Part shown: positions 17,225 to 26,151 of the stretch, piece by piece
Layout: each line of letters opens with the position of its first letter
Position numbering within the stretch: position 1 is the first letter of the stretch
DNA from: Vibrio sp. UBA2441
GTDB lineage: Bacteria > Pseudomonadota > Gammaproteobacteria > Enterobacterales > Vibrionaceae
Reading direction: 5' to 3'
NCBI GenBank assembly: GCA_002342685.1
Contig: DDQN01000062.1
Span: forward strand, 1 to 64,000
DNA: 64,000 bases
Position numbers and translations under genes: made by a program
Notes under the pieces: model-generated
What the model was told of the DNA's origin: nothing
Seen by the model: the letters and a program-made list of their open reading frames with translations, nothing else
Databases searched by the model: none

Positions 17225-18132
17225 AATTGTTCCTGTTTAATAACATGATGGTTAGAAATAGTGATCTGATTCGCGTTTACTTTTGGTGTGGCCAGAATAA
17301 TTGCGAATAAAATCGACATAGCGCCGATAAGTTGCAGTGATGACAAGGTTTGTCCAAGAATGAGGTAGCCAATAAAGCAGGCAGACACACTGCTTAAAAA
17401 ACCAAGAAACGAAACGGAAACCGGGGACAGTTTTTCAATACCCCGAAACCAGAGAAAGTAGCCTAAAATGGCACCGATGATACTTAGGTAGCTATAACCC
17501 AGATAATTAATAGCGGTGAGCTCTGAGGGTAGTCCTTCCAGCATCAGTGAAACAGGTAAAAGCATCAGCCCCCCAGTCAACAGTTGCCAACCAGTAAATC
17601 CCAACATGCTCATGTTTACAGGACGCCCCCACTTCTTAGTCAGTACCACACCAGAAGCCATACTTAGTGTGCCGACAAAAGCGACAAAAACACCCTCAAC
17701 GTTCATTACAGCGGCATTATTCAGAACGAGTAATGCAATACCGAACATGCCCAATACCCCCGAGAACAGCTGGTTGTACGTCAGTTTGGTTCGGAGAACC
17801 TTCCAACTCAACCCCATGACAATAATGGGTTGAATCGCCATAACCATAGAAGCAACCCCTCCGGGCAGGTGAGTTGCAGCATAAAAAAGGCAGAAAAAAA
17901 ACAGCCCAATATTCAGAAACCCTAAAATGGCCAAACGAAGCCACCATAGCCCTGTCGGCAGTGTCCGGGTAATAGCAAGGATCAGGATTCCTGCAGGTAA
18001 CGCACGAATGGTCGAGGCGAGTAAAGGGCTCTCTGCTGGCAACATTTCAGTCGTTACTATATACGTCGTACCCCAAACGATAGGGGCAATGGCTGTTAAG
18101 CCGATATTTTTCAAGTTATCAATAGGGTTCAT
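17221..18132 (-). CDS. EamA/DMT-family transporter
   Basis: Drug/metabolite transporter of 303 residues with about ten hydrophobic segments in two EamA repeats (roughly 5-135 and 150-285). The motif PIVWGTTYIVTTE near the start and the PIIVMGLSW and LSPVSVSFLG blocks are typical. It probably exports a small organic compound across the inner membrane. Two perfect palindromes lie in the 119-base gap to the divergent MarR gene, which probably represses it. Confidence 0.85.
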   Translation of the reverse strand: MNPIDNLKNIGLTAIAPIVWGTTYIVTTEMLPAESPLLASTIRALPAGILILAITRTLPTGLWWLRLAILGFLNIGLFFFCLFYAATHLPGGVASMVMAIQPIIVMGLSWKVLRTKLTYNQLFSGVLGMFGIALLVLNNAAVMNVEGVFVAFVGTLSMASGVVLTKKWGRPVNMSMLGFTGWQLLTGGLMLLPVSLMLEGLPSELTAINYLGYSYLSIIGAILGYFLWFRGIEKLSPVSVSFLGFLSSVSACFIGYLILGQTLSSLQLIGAMSILFAIILATPKVNANQITISNHHVIKQEQL

Positions 18133-18164
18133 TGTTCACCTCACCACAAAAGCTTTTTAAAAAG

Positions 18165-18182
18165 TATCTTTTTCAAAAGATA
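18165..18182. promoter_or_regulatory. MarR-type operator 1
   Basis: TATCTTTT-TC-AAAAGATA is a perfect 8+8 inverted repeat. It lies 33 bases upstream of the EamA start, where binding would block its promoter. Confidence 0.7.
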
Positions 18183-18217
18183 TATTTAAGTTAATGGACA
18201 TTTCCCTTTCAGTCAAG

Positions 18218-18235
18218 TATCTTTTCAAAAAGATA
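18218..18235. promoter_or_regulatory. MarR-type operator 2
   Basis: TATCTTTT-CA-AAAAGATA has the same arms as operator 1, and the centres are 53 bases apart. It ends 16 bases before the MarR start, so autoregulation is likely. Confidence 0.7.
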
Positions 18236-18251
18236 ATTTAGTGAGGTAACG

Positions 18252-18737
18252 ATGACTTCAGACAATGTTGATAACATTCTTGCTCAGTGGGCTGTGGCGA
18301 GACCAGATTTAGACTGCTCAGCCATGGGCGTAGTTGGACGATTACGCAGAACCAGCACGAGCTGGAAGAAAAAAATGGATACGGTTTTTCAGGATAACGG
18401 CTTGAGCAGTATAGAGTTCGATATTTTGGCCACGCTGCGCAGAAGCGATACCAGTGAAGTCACTCCAACCGAGCTTTATAAAACCCTAATGCTCTCTTCA
18501 GGCGCGGTTAGTACGAAAATCGAGCAACTGGTCAAGCGTGGATATGTTCAGCGAGTAGCAAGTGAAAAAGACAGGCGCAGTTGTAAAGTTGCCTTAACAG
18601 AAAAAGGGACTCGGTTAGTGGATGTGGCGTTAGATGCTCATGTATCCAATATGAATAACATGTTGAGCCCACTCAATGGCCAGGAACAAGAACAATTAGC
18701 AAGTCTATTAAAAAAACTACAATTAACTGAAAGTTAA
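18252..18737 (+). CDS. MarR-family transcriptional regulator
   Basis: Dimeric winged-HTH regulator of 161 residues. The recognition part TPTELYKTLMLSSGAVSTKIEQLVKRGYV and wing KDRRSCKVALTEKG (about 78-120) are diagnostic. N- and C-terminal helices provide dimerisation. A GTGAGGTAAC stretch gives the RBS (GAGG) for the ATG. It is divergent from the EamA-FMN reductase pair, with two identical palindromes between, so it most likely represses both directions until a ligand binds. Confidence 0.88.
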   Translation: MTSDNVDNILAQWAVARPDLDCSAMGVVGRLRRTSTSWKKKMDTVFQDNGLSSIEFDILATLRRSDTSEVTPTELYKTLMLSSGAVSTKIEQLVKRGYVQRVASEKDRRSCKVALTEKGTRLVDVALDAHVSNMNNMLSPLNGQEQEQLASLLKKLQLTES

Positions 18738-18842
18738 TATTAATCATGATCCAATAACCTTAGCCCTTATCAGCGATATAAGGTGGAGCAACCTTTTGTT
18801 ACTCCATAAAGTTAACTAAACAACCTTTAATTAATGAGTAAA

Positions 18843-19859
18843 TTAATTACTCATTTGTTGAATATAAGTACACAATTCGAGGTAAGTCGGCGCTGCATCC
18901 GTTGCTGATAAAGCAAATAAATTGAAACGTGCTGATGCACACCCCAATTGCATACAGTACTTCAGCGGTTGCCCGTCATGTAACCCCAATAACGCGCCTG
19001 CACAAAAAGCATCACCTGCACCTAAGGTGCTTACAATTTCAGCTTTATCAACGGTATATGCTCCAACTGAAATAGCTTGCCCGCCACGGCGGATACCCGC
19101 GGCTCCTGTCGGATAATGAATAATAACCGTATCATTAACCCCCATATCGAGTAGCTGCTTTGCTAATTGTTGATACACTATGGCATCGTCATCTTTACGA
19201 CGGTCTGTCCCTGTAAGCGCATAAGCCTCTTCATCATTAATGATAAGGTAGTCCACATACTTAAGGGCCGGTTTTACCCACAGATCAAAGCGATGGGTAT
19301 CCGAATCCGACACCAGATCCAGTGATGTTTTCAATCCCTTTGCCTGCAAGAGACTTAGTGCTTTAGCACCCAATGAACCAAATAATTCATCTGGTTTGTC
19401 GAGCTCAGGTAGAACCAAAAGATAAGCAAGATGAGCTATCTTTGCACTGCTCTCTAAGCTGCCAACAAATTCAATATCGAGCGCAGAATTCGCACCACTA
19501 TGATGAAAGAAAGTACGGTTACCGTTGTTACGATTGATAAATACATCAGTAAAAGAAGTGCCGAGTACTGGGTCTACCTTGATATTTTGCTTATCAATAC
19601 CTCTTTCAGAACACTGCTGAAGTATGTAATTACCATCCTGATCGTTGCCTACAATGCCTGCCACAGATAAAGCAAGGTCCGGCTGCATGTTAGCCAGATC
19701 AAACAAGATATTCAGACATCCGCCACCACAGCTTATACTCATAGCATCGATATGAGTTAACATCGATTCTTTAGGATAATCACTAATGCTTTTCATTTTA
19801 TCAATCAACAAGTTGCCAACCGCCAATATACCTTGCCGATCAGAGGCAACCTTAGACAT
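18843..19859 (-). CDS. PfkB-family carbohydrate kinase
   Basis: Ribokinase-fold sugar kinase of 338 residues. The N-terminal substrate-binding region contains GGGCLNILFDLANM (about 46-59), and the C-terminal anion-hole motif STLGAGDAFCAGALLG (about 276-291) carries the catalytic Asp. The phosphoryl acceptor is not readable, but its overlap by eight bases with a class II aldolase gene suggests that it makes a ketose phosphate for that enzyme. Last gene of a five-gene operon. Confidence 0.85.
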   Translation of the reverse strand: MSKVASDRQGILAVGNLLIDKMKSISDYPKESMLTHIDAMSISCGGGCLNILFDLANMQPDLALSVAGIVGNDQDGNYILQQCSERGIDKQNIKVDPVLGTSFTDVFINRNNGNRTFFHHSGANSALDIEFVGSLESSAKIAHLAYLLVLPELDKPDELFGSLGAKALSLLQAKGLKTSLDLVSDSDTHRFDLWVKPALKYVDYLIINDEEAYALTGTDRRKDDDAIVYQQLAKQLLDMGVNDTVIIHYPTGAAGIRRGGQAISVGAYTVDKAEIVSTLGAGDAFCAGALLGLHDGQPLKYCMQLGCASARFNLFALSATDAAPTYLELCTYIQQMSN

Positions 19860-20730
19860 ACAACGCCTTCTTATTCAGACTATTAAAGATCTCCATCTGG
19901 CCTGTGACGGTATTGGCAATCGCTGTCTGAACTTCTTTCATCATCAACAAATAATGATCGTACTGCATTACAAACTCATTGTTGTTTATATTTTTCTGAA
20001 TTGACTCAATCGATGCCTGAGACATACCAGTAAAGAAGTTGATTTTTGCAATACCCAGCTCGATAGCCCGTTTAAAATCTGAATCAGACAGTCCAGAACC
20101 ACCATGAAGCACAAGTGGCACTGACGATAAAGTATTCAATTTTTCAAGCCGTTCAAAATCCAGTTTTGGAATACCTTTGTATTTGCCATGTGCATTACCA
20201 ATAGCAACCGCCAGAGCATCAACACCAGTACGAGAAATATAATCCTGTGTCAGATCAATTGGCGTATAAAGGGACTCGTCCGCTTCTCCATTCAGAGCGC
20301 CGCCTTCATCACCACCTACTGCACCAAGCTCCCCTTCTACTGACGCGCCATAGTGTTTGCACATTTCAACCACGATACGGGTATTTTTGACGTTCTCTTC
20401 ATACTCAAGATGAGAGCCATCGTACATAATCGATGTGAAACCTGCTTTCAACGCTGCTTCAACGGTTTCGAATGTCAGTCCGTGATCCAAATTTAATGTC
20501 ACTGGAACACTGGCTTGTTCAGCCTTAGTTTTTACGTAACTTGAGATATCAGTAATATTGATTTTTCTTGTGTGCACTTCTGCAACATTCAAGATGATTG
20601 GCGATTTGTTTTTCTCAGCAGCGGCAAAAATACCATCCACAAAATGTGAGTCGATAGCATTAAATGCACCGACTGCAAATTTATTTTCTCTCGCGGTTTT
20701 CAGCATTTCTGCCAACGTGATTAAAGACAT
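19852..20730 (-). CDS. Class II ketose-bisphosphate aldolase, GatY/KbaY type
   Basis: Zinc-dependent aldolase of 292 residues. Visible motifs are AFNAIDSH near the N-terminus, the Asp/His pair LNLDHG (about 80-85), the Glu-rich EGELGAVGGDEGG loop (about 132-144), AIGNAHGKYKG and LHGGSGLSD. These match the tagatose/fructose-1,6-bisphosphate aldolase group. It should split a ketose bisphosphate into two triose phosphates. It lies between the PIG-L deacetylase and PfkB kinase genes, so it probably provides the cleavage step of the pathway encoded here. Confidence 0.87.
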   Translation of the reverse strand: MSLITLAEMLKTARENKFAVGAFNAIDSHFVDGIFAAAEKNKSPIILNVAEVHTRKINITDISSYVKTKAEQASVPVTLNLDHGLTFETVEAALKAGFTSIMYDGSHLEYEENVKNTRIVVEMCKHYGASVEGELGAVGGDEGGALNGEADESLYTPIDLTQDYISRTGVDALAVAIGNAHGKYKGIPKLDFERLEKLNTLSSVPLVLHGGSGLSDSDFKRAIELGIAKINFFTGMSQASIESIQKNINNNEFVMQYDHYLLMMKEVQTAIANTVTGQMEIFNSLNKKALYV

Positions 20731-20738
20731 AAGTTCTC

Positions 20739-21512
20739 CTAATTAGAAAGTATTGCGTGTTCTTTTAATGCGTCATATAAAGGGTCGTATTCACTGTCGC
20801 AATAACCGACATGATAAAAACGGTTCCAGCCTTCAGAAAAAACATATTTTCCTGATTGTTGACCCATAGTAATGCAGTCTTCTATCATCTCATCGGCTAA
20901 GGTTTTACTTCCCTGGCTTCCACCAAGCCATGCTTCCTGACTGTGGTGCATGCAAATGGCTTCGCTTTTCTGATCCATAAATGCTGAAACATCCACATAG
21001 AGCTCTGCCATCACCGGCTGACCCATTCGGCCATGTAACCGGTGCGGCTGCGACATATAAATGCGCACGCTCTTGTTATATGACGGCACCTCAGGGATGG
21101 TCTGGTAGTTCACCGCGGCTCTGGCAAATGTGGCCGTGCAAGTGAGTCGTCCTGTATTAATATGGTCTTCCATGTAGTCATCTAACGGATGGGTGAGAAT
21201 AATATCCGGCTGCACGTTACGGATTATCCCGGCCACCTTTCTAACCATCTCTTCGGTATGGTAGATGCTCAAATCATCACAGATACTTTCATGGTAAGTC
21301 GCGCCCATAAACTTTGCCGCGGCCATGGATTCCTTCCTACGAAGGGCAATAATCTCCTCATAGGTATGTTCCATCGTTCCATAACAACCATTGGCAAGTG
21401 AGACATAATGGATCTCCCATCCGGCCTCCTTTAGCTGCATTAACGTTCCTGACGCTCGCCACTCAATATCATCTGGGTGAGCCATCACAGCCAAAGCAAT
21501 TTTCTTTTGCAT
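20739..21512 (-). CDS. PIG-L family deacetylase
   Basis: Zinc-dependent N-deacetylase of 257 residues. The metal-binding motif AHPDDIE (about 12-18) and the HPLDDYMEDH motif (about 110-119, with the third metal ligand) are intact. Family members deacetylate GlcNAc-containing compounds, as in mycothiol and bacillithiol synthesis or diacetylchitobiose use. Here, between a NagB-like isomerase and an aldolase, it most likely removes an acetyl (or glycolyl) group from a hexosamine. Free versus phosphorylated substrate cannot be told. Confidence 0.85.
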   Translation of the reverse strand: MQKKIALAVMAHPDDIEWRASGTLMQLKEAGWEIHYVSLANGCYGTMEHTYEEIIALRRKESMAAAKFMGATYHESICDDLSIYHTEEMVRKVAGIIRNVQPDIILTHPLDDYMEDHINTGRLTCTATFARAAVNYQTIPEVPSYNKSVRIYMSQPHRLHGRMGQPVMAELYVDVSAFMDQKSEAICMHHSQEAWLGGSQGSKTLADEMIEDCITMGQQSGKYVFSEGWNRFYHVGYCDSEYDPLYDALKEHAILSN

Positions 21513-21521
21513 AATAACGCC

Positions 21522-22472
21522 CTATTTTAACGGAAGAGGATATCCAATCTCTGGCGTACAAGAACCTAGTCCACCACGGTAGAAATGGAACTGAACACGT
21601 CTGTGTTTACCTAGTAGAGACATAGGTACACAGCTATCCGCAATTCCTTTACTGATCATAAGTGCCGTGAGTCTTTGGCCAAAAGGACTAGCATGATAGC
21701 CCGGATGCCATATTGATACTTTCTCCGCTTGCCAGGTCTCCTTGGGTCCTAATGTGACCGCTTTATCCGGCACAGTGAAAATATTTCCACCTGTCATAGC
21801 TTGGCTATTCTGAATACAGGACATCGGATGTAACTCAACGTGTCGGGCACCGAGTTGCAAATATTCATCAACCGTAGGAGGCGCATCCGCAAATTTACCT
21901 TCACGTTTTAGCGGGTCATTAAAGGCCCAATGCATAATATCGCCCTGACCACCTTGTACTGTCATGCACCGGAAGTCTGAAAAAGACTGACTGAACGTAT
22001 CAAGATCATCCGTCGCAAAATGAAGGTTCTCTTTAGGCATTCTTAGTTCTGGACGAATCAGGTTATACCAAAGGCGCAAATTTGCTCCGGCAAAGCTCAA
22101 TGGGTGATTTTCACCGACCACCTTACCGTCTTCGACCCACTCATCCATGCCCCAAAAATGGCTATTTGATAAATCAACATTGAGCTCATTAATCAAACGC
22201 GCTACTAGTGGCAGGTGTTCGGTAGGACCTATTGGTCCACATATACCAGATGGATTATCGGCTGTGGCCGCTTTCCAGTCATTTATATACTGCAAAGCCT
22301 GAGCCATAAATAGCTCTTCCCTCGAATCATAGAAATGAACTTCAAATCCCGGACGCGCCAGTTGCTCTATATCTTTTAACGTCAGTTTTGCCGCATCATT
22401 AATGATGGATTGATCAATGGTCGTGAAATCCCACCACTGTTGGCTCAACTTACTTACTTCTCTAATCGTCAT
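21522..22472 (-). CDS. NagB-like glucosamine-6-phosphate isomerase family protein
   Basis: Aldose-ketose isomerase/deaminase fold, 316 residues against about 266 for NagB. FWGMDEWV (about 109-116) aligns with FNMDEYVGL of NagB, which holds its catalytic base Asp72. TVQGGQGDIMHWAFNDP aligns with the GGVGNDGHIAFNEP loop. In that alignment the His is kept, but the NagB Asp141 position is Ile and Glu148 is Asp, so catalysis or substrate may differ. About 40 extra residues are at the C-terminus. A role in deaminating a hexosamine freed by the neighbouring deacetylase is plausible. Confidence 0.75.
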   Translation of the reverse strand: MTIREVSKLSQQWWDFTTIDQSIINDAAKLTLKDIEQLARPGFEVHFYDSREELFMAQALQYINDWKAATADNPSGICGPIGPTEHLPLVARLINELNVDLSNSHFWGMDEWVEDGKVVGENHPLSFAGANLRLWYNLIRPELRMPKENLHFATDDLDTFSQSFSDFRCMTVQGGQGDIMHWAFNDPLKREGKFADAPPTVDEYLQLGARHVELHPMSCIQNSQAMTGGNIFTVPDKAVTLGPKETWQAEKVSIWHPGYHASPFGQRLTALMISKGIADSCVPMSLLGKHRRVQFHFYRGGLGSCTPEIGYPLPLK

Positions 22473-22481
22473 CTTACATAC

Positions 22482-23672
22482 CTATTTAACAGCCTGAATT
22501 TGTTCGGCTAGCTTCCAACAAAACAATTGCATTCTCGGATGATGAAATGGACCTTTCCACATCGTGCCCTTTGACATAAACGAAGGCCTCCCATCACGAT
22601 TTAAATACCCGTACCATTCTCCGTATTCACGGTCCGGGAAATATTTGTATGCCCAGTCATGCGCCTGCTGATGCATCTTTTGATACTTTTCTTGACCAGT
22701 GATCTGATAGGCCATTAGCGAGGCAATAATGAGCTCATTTTGCGGCCACCAAAATTTCATGTCCTGCCAATACTCCTGAACTGGTTTTCCATATACATCC
22801 CGGTAGTAAAGAACGCCTCCGTATTCCTGATCCCAGCCTCTCTCAAATGAGTAATCCAGCATCTTCAGCCCCAAATCGATATAGTGCTGAATACCGCGCT
22901 TTCTACCTTCATCCATGATGAACCACGCACCTTCGATAGCGTGTCCCGGGTTAAGCAGCCTTCCATCAAAATGGTCAATAATTTCACCGGTAGGAGAAAC
23001 AGTTTCCATCACAACTCGCAGGTCATCTTTTACATGGAAATTTTCAATGTCGGCAATAGCCTGATCAATAATGGCCGTGGCATTTGGCATATCCACGGTG
23101 TCTCGTAATATCTGACAAGTGAAAATATCTATCATAGGAATACCCAAACCGCGCATAGGACGCTCTTGTGTGTATTCCTTGGTGAATTTAGGGGGCTGAG
23201 AGCTACACTTGTTCTCTCGTTGATACAGTTCAAACAGCGCAATCGCATCTTGTTTTAACTGCTCATCATTGGTGGCTTTCGCCAACTCTGCCATTGCAAT
23301 ACAGGCGAAAGTTTCCGTAAAACGATATCGTCTTTTTCTAACAGGCGTGCCTGTCTTAGTAACGGTGAACCACATCAAGCCATCATTTGGGTCGAAACAA
23401 TGCTTTTTAATAAAATCTACGCCGTGTTTAGCTAATTCCAACCACTCTTCTCTTTGCTCAACGTTGTTATATAAGTGACCCAGCAACCAGGAGAAACGCC
23501 CCTGTTGCCATACACTTTTATCACTGTCCAACAAGGAGCCGTCTCTATCCAGAGCGCAATGAAAGCCCCCATCCTCATGATCAACAGCGTGGTTTATCCA
23601 AAAAGGCAGCGTATCGTCAAGCAATCCATTTCTGTAGGTAGCGATTAAATGATCCAGTCGTTCCGTTTTCAT
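22482..23672 (-). CDS. AGE-family N-acylglucosamine 2-epimerase
   Basis: Alpha6/alpha6-barrel epimerase/isomerase of 396 residues. Motifs of the AGE family are visible: RFSWLLGHLYN, the basic strand KRRYRFTETFACIAMAELA, HAIEGAWFIMDEG (about 223-235) and the late HPRMQLFCWKLAE, which carry the conserved His residues. Classic substrates are GlcNAc/ManNAc, but the family also includes mannose and cellobiose epimerases. First gene of the operon, 77 bases downstream of a perfect CRP site. The location next to the nan locus favours an N-acyl-amino-sugar substrate. Confidence 0.85.
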   Translation of the reverse strand: MKTERLDHLIATYRNGLLDDTLPFWINHAVDHEDGGFHCALDRDGSLLDSDKSVWQQGRFSWLLGHLYNNVEQREEWLELAKHGVDFIKKHCFDPNDGLMWFTVTKTGTPVRKRRYRFTETFACIAMAELAKATNDEQLKQDAIALFELYQRENKCSSQPPKFTKEYTQERPMRGLGIPMIDIFTCQILRDTVDMPNATAIIDQAIADIENFHVKDDLRVVMETVSPTGEIIDHFDGRLLNPGHAIEGAWFIMDEGRKRGIQHYIDLGLKMLDYSFERGWDQEYGGVLYYRDVYGKPVQEYWQDMKFWWPQNELIIASLMAYQITGQEKYQKMHQQAHDWAYKYFPDREYGEWYGYLNRDGRPSFMSKGTMWKGPFHHPRMQLFCWKLAEQIQAVK

Positions 23673-23748
23673 AACAATTCCAGCCTCACTTATTATTTAA
23701 AGAATATATATTAAACTTACTTTAATTAATATGAATTAGCGATATACC

Positions 23749-23764
23749 TGTGAGAAACATCACA
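23749..23764 (-). promoter_or_regulatory. Perfect CRP site of the AGE operon
   Basis: TGTGAGAAACATCACA matches TGTGA-N6-TCACA at all ten positions. It stands 77 bases before the AGE start codon, so cAMP-CRP activation of the five-gene operon is expected. Confidence 0.8.
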
Positions 23765-23805
23765 TGTTATAGGCACTATTTTTCTCAGATTATTAGTGCG
23801 TAAAT

Positions 23806-23846
23806 AACAAAAAACGAGCCTAATCTTCAACAGAGTAAGCTCGTTT
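23806..23846 (-). terminator. Terminator of the siaPQM-nanA operon
   Basis: On the minus strand, AAACGAGC (23839-23846) pairs with GCTCGTTT (23812-23819) around a 19-base loop and is followed by a run of Ts. It separates the nan operon from the AGE operon. Confidence 0.75.
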
Positions 23847-23890
23847 CTTCATTTTAACGGTTTATCTATACTCAAGTTTGAGCTTAGATA

Positions 23891-24781
23891 TTATAGGAAA
23901 TCAATATCCCGCAGCTTCGCTAGAACATCCGCTTTCTGAGCTGCAGACAATGACTTGATAGGCGTACGAGGATCGCCTGCATCAATACCATGAAGCTGCA
24001 TCGCCACTTTACCCGCGGCCACTCCGCCGTACTCAACCAATACACGAATAATTGCGATAACTTTATCCATAAGGCGAGCAACTTCGTCTTGCTTGCCAGC
24101 ATTAAATGCTTCGATGATTTTCAGATACAGAGGCGCAGCATAGTTATAAGTACTACCCACAGCGCCAATTGCCCCCACAGCTAAACCAGCTGGCAAAAAC
24201 TCATCAACGCCAAACGGGATATCAAATTTTCCACCAGCAACACGAACACAGCGCTGATATTCGTACAGATCAGCATTGTTGAACTTAGCACCGAACAAGT
24301 TTGGAATACGTTTGTCCCCCTGAATCAGGAACTGTTCCAGATCTAGGTTTACACCTGACATGCCAGAGTGGTAGTAATAGAATCCTTTGGAAGGTGCTGC
24401 AGCTGCTATTTGAGCGCAGTAATCCACTAAGTCTTCAACGCTACCCGGCTTAAAGAAACATGGACCAATCGCAGATGTCGCCAGAATATCTAACGTTTCT
24501 GCATGACGAGTTAGCTCTAACGTATCAACAATACTTAGTGCACCCGTATGCAAAATAAGGTCAAGCTTTCCGTCTGCCGCTTTTACCCAACGCTCTGCTA
24601 CTGCTTTACGTTCTTCTACCGAACAGTGAATGCCTTCACCAGTTGTTCCACAAACGTATGCACCAGTCACACCCTGCTCAACCAAAAGTGGAGCAATTTG
24701 ATCGATAGCAGCGAAGTTTACTTTATTATTCTTATCAAACGGAGTATGTGGTGCCGCGATAAGGCCTTGTAATTTTTTCAT
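23891..24781 (-). CDS. nanA: N-acetylneuraminate lyase
   Basis: DapA/NanA-family class I aldolase of 296 residues. It cleaves N-acetylneuraminate to ManNAc and pyruvate. CGTTGEG (carboxylate-binding, about 44-50), YYYHSGMSGVNL (catalytic Tyr, about 135-146) and the Schiff-base Lys in LFGAKFNNADL are visible. The YYYH form of the Tyr motif is closer to the animal and Vibrio/Bacteroides branch than to E. coli NanA. It follows the siaPQM genes by 80 bases and is closed by a terminator. This assigns the locus to sialic acid use. Confidence 0.9.
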   Translation of the reverse strand: MKKLQGLIAAPHTPFDKNNKVNFAAIDQIAPLLVEQGVTGAYVCGTTGEGIHCSVEERKAVAERWVKAADGKLDLILHTGALSIVDTLELTRHAETLDILATSAIGPCFFKPGSVEDLVDYCAQIAAAAPSKGFYYYHSGMSGVNLDLEQFLIQGDKRIPNLFGAKFNNADLYEYQRCVRVAGGKFDIPFGVDEFLPAGLAVGAIGAVGSTYNYAAPLYLKIIEAFNAGKQDEVARLMDKVIAIIRVLVEYGGVAAGKVAMQLHGIDAGDPRTPIKSLSAAQKADVLAKLRDIDFL

Positions 24782-24861
24782 GTTTAAATCCTAACTTGGT
24801 AATAACTCGGGGCGAAACACCCCGATTAATATAATGATTCTTATCTACTTATGGTTGAGTA

Positions 24862-26145
24862 TTATTTCCCATAATCCAGCATTAGCTCTGGAAGGAATAG
24901 AGTAAATTGTGGAAACACTGCCACTAAGAACAGTACGATGAATAACGGAACCAACAGTGGAATAACACCACGTGTTAACGTATGGAATGGTATGTCACCT
25001 ACCCGTGATACAACATACAGCGCCATACCCATAGGTGGTGTCAATATGCCAATCATTAAGTTCAGTATAGCCATTACACCAAAGTGAACCGGGTCGATAC
25101 CTACTGCCGCTGCTACAGGCACTAAGAAAGGAACCAATAACAGTAATAATGCTAATGATTCAATGAATGTACCCAAGAACAGTAGCAAAAGGTTGATAAG
25201 CAGCAATAGAACTAACGGATTATCACTGATAGTCAGAAAGTAATCGGCCATCAATTGAGGCAACTGTTCACGCGCAACAATCCAGCCAAATACGGTAACA
25301 CCCATTACCATAAGGGCTACCACCGCTGTGGTATTTACAGTTTCTTTAAGAACCTCAATAAAGGTTGCCAGAGTAAGTTGCTTATAAACCACAACACCTA
25401 AGAACAACGCATATAATGAAGAAACAACCGCCGCTTCTGTTGGAGTGAAATAGCCCGAAAAGATACCACCAATAATGATAATAGGGGTAAGCAGTGAAAG
25501 AAACGCTTCTTTAAACTTGATCAAACGTTCACGACAACTTGCTTTAGGCAAAGTCATGTAGCCACGTTTTTTACAGATAAAGTAGCTCATGATCATTAAC
25601 GCAGCGGCACACAACAGCCCGGGAACTGCACCTGCTAAAAATAGCGCGCCAATAGAGGTACCAGATACCACCCCATAGATAACTAATGGAATTGATGGAG
25701 GAACTAAGGGCCCAATGATACAAGAAGCTGCTGTTAAGCCTCCGGCAAAATCATCATCATATTTAGCATCACGCATAGATTTGATTTCAAGCTGTCCTAA
25801 ACCACCAGCATCCGCAAGTGCTGAACCAGACATGCCTGAAAACAGCAAACTTGCCATGATATTTACGTGACCCAAACTACCCGTTACATGGCCTACCAAT
25901 GATTTAGCAAAATCAAAAATACGTTCTGTAATACCTGCACTGTTCATCAAGTGCCCGGTAAGTACAAAAAACGGAACTGAAAGTAAAGTAAAGTTATTGA
26001 TACCGCCCAGCATTTGCTGAGCCGCGAAATTGATGCCTGTACTATCAGTGAGTACTAAGAACGCCAACGCGACGAAAATCAATGAAAATCCTACTGGCAT
26101 TCCTGCAAAAAGCAGAGCCAGCCAACCAAAAATTGAACCTGCCAT
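24862..26145 (-). CDS. siaM: Sialic-acid TRAP transporter large permease
   Basis: DctM/SiaM-type integral membrane subunit of 427 residues with about twelve hydrophobic segments, including the MSGSALADAGGLG and AASCIIGPLVPPSIPLVIYG family motifs (about 109-160) and the mirrored GILTPPMGMALYV near the C-terminus. It translocates the substrate with sodium. It follows siaQ by six bases. In Haemophilus siaQ and siaM are fused; here they are separate, as in Vibrio. Confidence 0.92.
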   Translation of the reverse strand: MAGSIFGWLALLFAGMPVGFSLIFVALAFLVLTDSTGINFAAQQMLGGINNFTLLSVPFFVLTGHLMNSAGITERIFDFAKSLVGHVTGSLGHVNIMASLLFSGMSGSALADAGGLGQLEIKSMRDAKYDDDFAGGLTAASCIIGPLVPPSIPLVIYGVVSGTSIGALFLAGAVPGLLCAAALMIMSYFICKKRGYMTLPKASCRERLIKFKEAFLSLLTPIIIIGGIFSGYFTPTEAAVVSSLYALFLGVVVYKQLTLATFIEVLKETVNTTAVVALMVMGVTVFGWIVAREQLPQLMADYFLTISDNPLVLLLLINLLLLFLGTFIESLALLLLLVPFLVPVAAAVGIDPVHFGVMAILNLMIGILTPPMGMALYVVSRVGDIPFHTLTRGVIPLLVPLFIVLFLVAVFPQFTLFLPELMLDYGK

Positions 26146-26151
26146 GATGGA

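Noticed and set aside
18834..18854. Palindrome ATGAGTAA...TTACTCAT at the PfkB gene end
   Set aside because: AT-rich, no T-run, overlaps the stop codon; too weak to call a terminator.
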